Of a DNA stretch of 52,753 bases, positions 48,005 through 52,753 are shown in pieces. A model generated the notes under the pieces. That model saw only the letters and a program-made list of their open reading frames with translations. It was not told the origin of the DNA and ran no database searches. Source of the DNA: an uncultured Clostridia bacterium. GTDB taxonomy: Bacteria > Bacillota > Clostridia > Christensenellales > Aristaeellaceae. The position numbers were made by a program, and so were the translations under genes. The stretch covers positions 1 to 52,753 of the forward strand of contig CAKUFA010000015.1 of NCBI GenBank assembly GCA_934647165.1, given 5' to 3'. Within the stretch, counting starts at the first letter, position 1. Every line of letters starts with the position of its first letter.

Positions 48005-49492
48005 GTGGGCGAACGATCCTATGTAGCCATTGATCTGAAATCCTTCTATGCCTCTGTGGAGTGTGTTTCACGGGGATTGGATCCCCTGAAAACGCATTTG
48101 GTGGTGGCGGATGTAAGCCGCACGGAAAAGACCATTTGCCTGGCTGTATCACCTCCGCTGAAAGCGCAGGGAGTATCCGGAAGGCCGCGATTGTTCGAGG
48201 TTGTGCAGAAGGTGCAGGAAGTGAATGCACGCCGCCGCATGGCTGCACCCGGGCATGCATTCACGGGTAAAACCAGCAATGACGACGAGCTTCGCGCATC
48301 GCCTGCCATTGCATTGGATTATGTGGTGGCAAGGCCTCGCATGGCGGAATATATGGCGGTGAGCACGGCAATCTACCGCATTTATTTGCGTTACATTGCC
48401 CCGGAAGACATCCATGTGTATTCGATTGATGAGGTGTTCATGGATGTGACGGACTATCTTGCCACGTATGCCTGCACGGCAGGAGAATTGACCATGCGAA
48501 TGATCCATGATGTATACAGCGAAACGGGCATCACCGCCACGGCGGGCATTGGGACAAATCTCTACCTTGCCAAGGTGGCCATGGACATTGTGGCCAAACA
48601 TCAGCAGCCGGATGCAAACGGTGTGCGGATTGCCCAGCTGGATGAAATGAGCTATCGCAGAGAATTGTGGACGCACAGACCGCTGACGGATTTCTGGCGG
48701 CTTGGGCATGGATATGCGCGTAAGCTTGAGCAAAATGGCTTGTATACCATGGGGGACATTGCACGCTGCTCACTGGCAAATGGCGAAAGCTACGGGCAGG
48801 CACGGTTGTACAAACTCTTTGGCGTCAATGCGGAGCTGCTCATTGACCATGCATGGGGCTATGAAAGCTGCACCATGAGGGATATCAAGACCTATAGACC
48901 GCAGGGAAGCAGCGTAGGCTCCGGTCAGGTGCTCAGCTGCGGGCGCACCTTTGAGCAGGCGCGGCTTGTAGTGCGTGAAATGGCGGATGCGTTGGCTCTG
49001 GAGCTGCTGGCCAAAGGGCTCAAGGCAGAACAGCTTGTACTGAATGTGGGGTATGACCGGGAGAGTCTTGAAGAAGACGGAGATTATGCCGGTGAAACAG
49101 AGCAGGATCGTTATGGGCGCGTGGTTCCCAAAGGCACGCATGGCGCCAGACGATTGATGCCGCCAACGGCATCCGCCCGGCTTTTGCGGCAGACCGCCAT
49201 GGAAATTTACGATCAGGTGGTGAATCGTTGCCTGCTAGTGCGCCGGGTTTATGTGGTGGCAGGTAATGTGAAAAATGAGCGGGAGGAAACCTGTCGCCAG
49301 ATGGATCTTTTCTCCATGGATGTGCAGCCCATGCAGGATGAAGAGGCACTTGCGAGGGAAGAGCGGGTGCAGCAGGCGACCATTGCCATCAAAGAACGAT
49401 TTGGCAAAAATGCCATTTTGCGCGGGATGGATTTGCAGGAAGGTGCCACCACCCGTGAACGGAACCGGCAGATTGGGGGTCATAAGGCATGA
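48005..49492 (+). CDS. Y-family DNA polymerase (UmuC/UvrX-like)
   Basis: A 495-aa translesion DNA polymerase. Catalytic acids are in YVAIDLKSFYASVECV and YSIDEVFMDVTDYL, followed by the thumb/little-finger motifs GIGTNLYLAKVAMDIVA and VGSGQVLSCGRTFE. An insert of about 20 residues and a helical tail of 60 residues are typical of the clostridial UmuC-like branch. I start at GTG 48005: the ATG at 47990 overlaps GGAGGTG, which is eight bases before the GTG. It is coupled to a YolD-like gene and preceded by a LexA-like box, so SOS induction is likely. Confidence 0.93.
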   Translation: MGERSYVAIDLKSFYASVECVSRGLDPLKTHLVVADVSRTEKTICLAVSPPLKAQGVSGRPRLFEVVQKVQEVNARRRMAAPGHAFTGKTSNDDELRASPAIALDYVVARPRMAEYMAVSTAIYRIYLRYIAPEDIHVYSIDEVFMDVTDYLATYACTAGELTMRMIHDVYSETGITATAGIGTNLYLAKVAMDIVAKHQQPDANGVRIAQLDEMSYRRELWTHRPLTDFWRLGHGYARKLEQNGLYTMGDIARCSLANGESYGQARLYKLFGVNAELLIDHAWGYESCTMRDIKTYRPQGSSVGSGQVLSCGRTFEQARLVVREMADALALELLAKGLKAEQLVLNVGYDRESLEEDGDYAGETEQDRYGRVVPKGTHGARRLMPPTASARLLRQTAMEIYDQVVNRCLLVRRVYVVAGNVKNEREETCRQMDLFSMDVQPMQDEEALAREERVQQATIAIKERFGKNAILRGMDLQEGATTRERNRQIGGHKA

Positions 49493-49902
49493 ATCCCTAT
49501 GAGGACATCATGAATGCTGCGAGGCCGGAGCCCATTGGCCGGCGGCGAATGCCGACCAGCGATCGCGCGGCACAGTTCCTGCCCTTTGCGGCACTCAGCG
49601 GCTATGATGATGCAGTGGCGGAAACGGCGCGGATTACAGAAAAGCGCCGTGAGCTTGGTGAAGAGGAGCAGCGTGCGCTCAATGAAGCATTGCAGAGGCT
49701 CAGGCAGAATATTCATGCGCATCCGCTGGTTACAGCGAGGGTGTTCCAACCGGATATTCGCAAGGCAGGGGGAGCATACATCACTGTGACAGGGCGGGCA
49801 AGGTATCTGGATGAATGTGAGGGTGAAGTGCTTTTTTGCGATGGGAAATCCATTGCCATAGAAAATATGAGTATGTTAGAAATTAATGATGATGAATTAT
49901 AA
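49489..49902 (+). CDS. YolD-like protein
   Basis: A 137-aa protein whose first half (RRRMPTSDRAAQFLPFAALS, then helical REL-rich) matches the YolD-like family often found next to Y-family polymerases in Firmicutes (yqjW-yqjX in Bacillus). Its mode of action is unknown; in Bacillus it is SOS-controlled with the polymerase. ATG 49489 overlaps the polymerase stop. The C-terminus is acidic and ends in a beta-hairpin-like RARYLDECEGEVLF stretch. Confidence 0.82.
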   Translation: MNPYEDIMNAARPEPIGRRRMPTSDRAAQFLPFAALSGYDDAVAETARITEKRRELGEEEQRALNEALQRLRQNIHAHPLVTARVFQPDIRKAGGAYITVTGRARYLDECEGEVLFCDGKSIAIENMSMLEINDDEL

Positions 49903-49936
49903 GTTATGTATTGGCAAATAATAGGCATGTATTATA

Positions 49937-50023
49937 GCAAGGAAAAAAGATCGGCGGTATAATTATCTGAAGGTGGACGGTGCTGCCGGTAAATCCTTTC
50001 AGGTTGGGAAAAAGCTGAAGTGA
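49937..50023 (+). pseudogene. Possible 3' end of a decayed gene
   Basis: After two in-frame stops, about 28 codons run open, with coding-like usage over NYLKVDGAAGKSFQVGKKLK, to a TGA at 50021, 7 bp before a strong terminator. The short size and absence of a start or ribosome site argue against a live gene. It may be chance. The surrounding 247-bp gap (49903-50149) contains no other gene I can support. Confidence 0.3.
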
Positions 50024-50029
50024 AGGGTG

Positions 50030-50067
50030 AAAAAATACGCGATCTGCATTGAAAGATCGCGTATTTT
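50030..50067. terminator. Bidirectional terminator
   Basis: A perfect 14-bp stem (AAAATACGCGATCT, 50032-50045, with 50054-50067) has A and T runs at its base: T6 on the minus strand and T4 on the plus strand. It serves the AraC regulator gene and the polymerase Y/YolD side. Confidence 0.85.
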
Positions 50068-50149
50068 CTATGAGCCCTTTGCAAAGGAAACTGTCGTAAA
50101 GCACTATGATACGCAGTGCCTGCACACGGCATCACACTGCCTGGAAGGA

Positions 50150-51133
50150 TCATTGACGAGAATCGGACTGCCGGATGACAGGCCGAACATATTTCCAGAA
50201 GCGCTGGCAGTCGTGATAGAAGTAAAAGACACGGTCAGGCGTTATGTCCAGCACGTAACCGGTGGAGGCGTAATCGAAATCATGCATGGCCCGCTCAATG
50301 GCACACTCCACCAGAGCGTTTTCGGTTTCAAAATCAAAGGGACCATGCTCAAACACAATATACTCACCTTCGAGTACATCCATCAGCTGCATTTGCGGGG
50401 GAACGGGGCCCGTGTAGTCTGCTGGCAGGCGAACGCCGTAGGCCTCGGCCAGCGGAATTCCCCAGCTGCAAATACGACCGGTTGGTTCGTTAATAAAGGC
50501 CATCAGTTGACCGCTTCCTGCGTTTGCCTGCGTTCCGCCAATGTCGTCCAGTTTATCGGGGATGCTGTCCAGCAGCCCGCAAATTGTTTCGCAATCCTGC
50601 CCGGGAATACGGCTTTGCTTTTGCCAAAAGTCAAAATAGCCAATAGATTCGTAATTGCGAATGTGCAGGAACTTGTGCGCAGGGATGGTGACAAAATACG
50701 TTTTGATGGATTCACTTGATGCGGCCATGCCGGCACCTCCAATGCCCAAAAGATAGCAGTCAAAAGGACGCAACTGAGTGCGCAGCACCACGGGGACGGG
50801 ATGACGGCGAAATGCGCTGGGCGTCATGCCATAGGCGGCGCGGAATGCCCGAGTAAACGCCTCATGGGATGAAAAGCCGTGGCGGAGAGCGATGTCCAGC
50901 AACGTATCGCCACTGTCGCGCACCTCCTTGAGGGCAAAGGCCAGGTTGCGATAGCGCAGATAATCTCGCAAATGCATGCCGGAAATGGCGTGAAATTGCC
51001 GCGATACATAGGACTCTGTATAGCCAAGGCGATGCGCCAGACGCCGCAGGGTCATGGCTTCATTATCCTGTGCAAGGATGGCGCAATCAATCTCATCCAC
51101 AATGACCTGCACATTCCGATTCCATTGGCACAT
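50150..51133 (-). CDS. AraC-family regulator with GyrI-like effector domain
   Basis: A 327-aa transcription factor. Unlike most AraC proteins the DNA-binding helices are N-terminal: residues ~25-110 hold two HTH motifs (LRRLAHRLGYTESYVSRQF; LLDIALRHGFSSHEAFTRAF, GMTPSAFRR). Residues ~150-320 form an AraC-effector/GyrI-like ligand domain, with TIPAHKFLHIRNYES and FEHGPFDFE. Such regulators respond to small hydrophobic ligands or drugs. The ATG at 51133 has GGGAG nine bases upstream; the ATG three codons earlier sits on the ribosome site. It lies 79 bp after the prolyl-tRNA editing gene. Target unknown. Confidence 0.88.
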   Translation of the reverse strand: MCQWNRNVQVIVDEIDCAILAQDNEAMTLRRLAHRLGYTESYVSRQFHAISGMHLRDYLRYRNLAFALKEVRDSGDTLLDIALRHGFSSHEAFTRAFRAAYGMTPSAFRRHPVPVVLRTQLRPFDCYLLGIGGAGMAASSESIKTYFVTIPAHKFLHIRNYESIGYFDFWQKQSRIPGQDCETICGLLDSIPDKLDDIGGTQANAGSGQLMAFINEPTGRICSWGIPLAEAYGVRLPADYTGPVPPQMQLMDVLEGEYIVFEHGPFDFETENALVECAIERAMHDFDYASTGYVLDITPDRVFYFYHDCQRFWKYVRPVIRQSDSRQ

Positions 51134-51212
51134 GCGATACATCTCCCTTTTGCTGATAAACAAAGGATACAACAGAGGGATGGTACTTCGCTTGATTTTA
51201 TTTGCAAAATAT

Positions 51213-51704
51213 TTAAGAAAGCTGCACAAAACTCACCGTGCTTCCATGCTCACGCAGGATGCGCGCCAGGTCGTCTGCCGGCAACCATACGGTGGCCGCA
51301 TTGTCGTTCGGATGCACGGCAATTATATTGCCTGCAAAGGAAGCGTCCAGAAACAGTTGCACGCGAAAGGCAGTATCATTTAACAATCCAAGCGGCGTGA
51401 CGGAGCCGGGGGAAAGGTGAAGCAGCGTCATCAACTCCTCGGGGGAAGCAAAGGTGAGGCCGCGCAGTCCATGCTGTTTGCGAAATTCATTGAGATTCAC
51501 CCGCTTTTCGCCACGCGCAGTGATAAGATAATAGTTCCGCTTCTTATCATCGCGCACAAAAAGGTTTTTTGCGTCCCATTCCGGGTGGGGAAGGTGAAGG
51601 ACTGCCAGATCGTCCATGTTGTATACGGGGGCATGTTCGAGCAGTTCAAAGGTAACGCCATGATCGGTGAGATACTGGAGCGTTTCATTTTTATTCATCA
51701 TCAT
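51213..51704 (-). CDS. Prolyl-tRNA editing protein (ProX/YbaK family)
   Basis: A 163-aa trans-editing protein that hydrolyses alanyl- or cysteinyl-tRNA-Pro. Blocks LLEHAPVYNMDDLAVLHLPH, GEKRVNLNEFRKQHGLRGLTFA and HLSPGSVTPLGLLND match the ProX-type YbaK family. No good ribosome site precedes the triple ATG (51704, 51701, 51698), 12 bp after the flavin reductase stop, so translation may be coupled. Confidence 0.9.
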   Translation of the reverse strand: MMMNKNETLQYLTDHGVTFELLEHAPVYNMDDLAVLHLPHPEWDAKNLFVRDDKKRNYYLITARGEKRVNLNEFRKQHGLRGLTFASPEELMTLLHLSPGSVTPLGLLNDTAFRVQLFLDASFAGNIIAVHPNDNAATVWLPADDLARILREHGSTVSFVQLS

Positions 51705-51716
51705 TTAATTCAAATG

Positions 51717-52277
51717 TCAATCGCTGTTTCTGGTTCCCTCCAGTTGCCTGTCATCTGCGGCAATGATTTCACCAATGCAGAGCAGGTGCGGCTGCCAACC
51801 GCCGTGGAAATCCGGATAAGTTTCTGGCTTGGATGCATAGTAGGCTTGTACGTCAGGTGCAATGTCCTCCCGCGTAAACTGATGCAAATATAGCTTTTTG
51901 CAAAGAAAGGTCAGGTTTGCTTCTTGATACGTTACACCCTGCCCTATGGCAACCGGTGTGAGCCCTGCGGCTCTGGCTTTGTCGCCGTCCCTGCCGGAAT
52001 GGGAACCCATGTAACCAAGCGCAGCGCGGTATTCCTCCGGGAAAAAGCTCACAGTAAAAAGATCGCTCTGTGCCAACACTTCGCTGGTGTAGCGGGCAGG
52101 GTGAATGTATACGGTCACTATGGAGCGGCTTTGGCCGGCACGTCCCCAGATGTTTCCGAGACTGCCCCAACTGACGGTGCAGCTGTTGAAATGCTCCATG
52201 GGGCCTGCCGTGACCAGTGCCCAGTGTTTATCAAACATTTCAAAAACCTTGTAGTTTTTTCCCCTGAAGTTATCCAT
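51717..52277 (-). CDS. Flavin reductase domain protein (NAD(P)H:FMN type)
   Basis: A 186-aa protein of the flavin-reductase-like FMN-binding family. GKNYKVFEMFDKHWALVTAG opens the split barrel, NSCTVSWGSLGNIWGR contacts FMN, and FTVSFFPEEYRAALGYMGSHSGRDGDK is a conserved core. The frame continues 74 codons upstream, but AAAGGAGAG lies before the ATG at 52277 and gives the full family domain. The upstream codons are the remnant of a CYTH gene. Confidence 0.88.
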   Translation of the reverse strand: MDNFRGKNYKVFEMFDKHWALVTAGPMEHFNSCTVSWGSLGNIWGRAGQSRSIVTVYIHPARYTSEVLAQSDLFTVSFFPEEYRAALGYMGSHSGRDGDKARAAGLTPVAIGQGVTYQEANLTFLCKKLYLHQFTREDIAPDVQAYYASKPETYPDFHGGWQPHLLCIGEIIAADDRQLEGTRNSD

Positions 52278-52346
52278 CAGAATCTCTCCTTTAGACGATG
52301 ATACGGCAAAAGTTTTCTGGAAGCAGTGCTGATCAGTGCACCGCAT

Positions 52347-52541
52347 CTTATATGTGGCAAGGGACGCATTCTTGAAAGAACCATCATCGGTCACTGCTAT
52401 GATGACTTTGCGCTGCTTGGAAAAGACAACTTTAGCATGCGCATCGCTCAGCTCAATTTCAGCAATCGCTTTATCTGCCCAGAACGGATATACGTCCATT
52501 TCAAAACACTGATTCTCATGGGGAAGATAGTTAAACCGTTA
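52347..52541 (-). pseudogene. Remnant of a CYTH-domain gene (C-terminal fragment)
   Basis: Read on the minus strand from the stop at 52541, the frame begins RFNYLPHENQCFEMDVYPFW and continues ADKAIAEIELSD, KVIIAVTDD and FKNASLATYK. These are the C-terminal signatures of CYTH (triphosphate tunnel) proteins, whose catalytic half should come before. Only about 110 bp separate it from an upstream terminator, and stops lie just upstream, so the N-terminal two thirds are missing. The frame now runs on, without a stop, into the flavin reductase gene. A good promoter remains in front. Confidence 0.72.
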
Positions 52542-52569
52542 GGGTGTTTAGCTCGCAACATACAGCTTT

Positions 52570-52598
52570 ATTATAAGCAAAACAATGCGGATGCGCAA
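52570..52598 (-). promoter_or_regulatory. Promoter upstream of the CYTH remnant and flavin reductase
   Basis: Minus-strand TTGCGC (52598-52593), 17 bp, TATAAT (52575-52570). It lies just before the CYTH remnant, which suggests it once served that gene and now drives flavin reductase and perhaps the genes after it. Confidence 0.65.
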
Positions 52599-52650
52599 GC
52601 ATGACGGTGCAAAATGTCACATCACAGGGATGTAATAGGGACAGAAATAG

Positions 52651-52680
52651 AAAAAGCCCGCTGACCGAAATCAACGGGCT
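52651..52680 (-). terminator. Terminator of a gene beyond the right edge
   Basis: On the minus strand AGCCCGTTGA pairs with TCAGCGGGCT (one U-G) around a 6-nt loop and is followed by T5. The gene it ends would lie to the right; the last 73 bp of the window show only short overlapping open frames. Confidence 0.75.
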
Positions 52681-52753
52681 TAAGGCAATACCGCACAATT
52701 CGTTGGCAGCGTAGGCGATGCCTTTTCCGCCATCTGCTGCTTGCAGATTTTTC

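Noticed and set aside
49911..49938. Promoter-like TTGGCA-16-TATAGC after the YolD gene, suggesting a small RNA ending at 50,067
   Set aside because: No conserved RNA structure between it and the terminator, and the match is modest.
1..52753. tRNA or rRNA genes, insertion sequences, phage genes, toxin-antitoxin pairs
   Set aside because: I saw no matching motifs, transposase, integrase or terminal repeats in the window.

Overview
The window looks like a piece of chromosome from an anaerobic, Gram-positive, spore-forming member of the Clostridia, possibly a gut or Christensenellales-like lineage (an inference; no rRNA is present to place it). The signs are strong purine-rich Shine-Dalgarno sites, a SpoVM-like peptide, a SpoIID-domain protein, the yabM-mazG-hup-rqcP gene order, ecfA1-ecfA2-ecfT-truA, VanW, DNA polymerase Y with a YolD-like partner, and SH3-rich secreted proteins. 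I see no rRNA or tRNA gene, insertion sequence, prophage or CRISPR array. This is ordinary, densely packed chromosome with a few unusual pieces.

Left third (1-16,400). A partial hypothetical gene meets a leftward block: MurJ/SpoVB-type flippase, mazG, hup, rqcP, Nudix hydrolase and fused ispDF. Then come hemW, a DUF1622 membrane protein, and lepA translationally coupled to a SLOG-fold protein. Rightward genes follow: a small membrane protein and a 30-residue SpoVM-like peptide; a lysine riboswitch in front of asd-dapA-dapB (entry into lysine and diaminopimelate synthesis); and a tetrahydrofolate riboswitch in front of a folate ECF S-component and nth.

Middle (16,400-36,500). All genes run leftward up to 27,893. 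They comprise a secreted beta-sandwich-like protein; a four-gene set of two alpha/beta-hydrolase esterases, an ATP-grasp ligase and an M20 amidohydrolase, whose promoter carries an inverted repeat; and a five-gene operon vanW-sfsA-CHAP amidase-CBS/DHH pyrophosphatase-secreted protein. Rightward genes then start: a codon-biased orphan sugar-ABC ATPase (MsmX/UgpC type), a 1,357-residue SpoIID protein with about ten SH3-like repeats, a tRNA m6A methyltransferase, and a glycosyltransferase/flippase pair behind a perfect-consensus promoter.

Right third (36,500-52,753). A seven-gene leftward operon runs ecfA1-ecfA2-ecfT-truA-FAD dehydrogenase-HAD phosphatase-pepT. It could supply the energising half of the transporter whose FolT subunit lies 25 kb away. 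Diverging from it are sdaAB-sdaAA. Next come murC, a Dabb protein, a single-pass membrane protein with a repeat tail, a LexA-box-linked polymerase Y/YolD pair, an AraC regulator, a prolyl-tRNA editing protein and a flavin reductase. The flavin reductase is preceded by the decayed C-terminal end of a CYTH-domain gene that still has its promoter.

The best candidate for an undescribed system is the esterase-esterase-ATP-grasp-M20 cluster at 18.1-22.0 kb. The SpoVM-like peptide, the SH3-repeat giant and the CYTH remnant are the most informative smaller finds.
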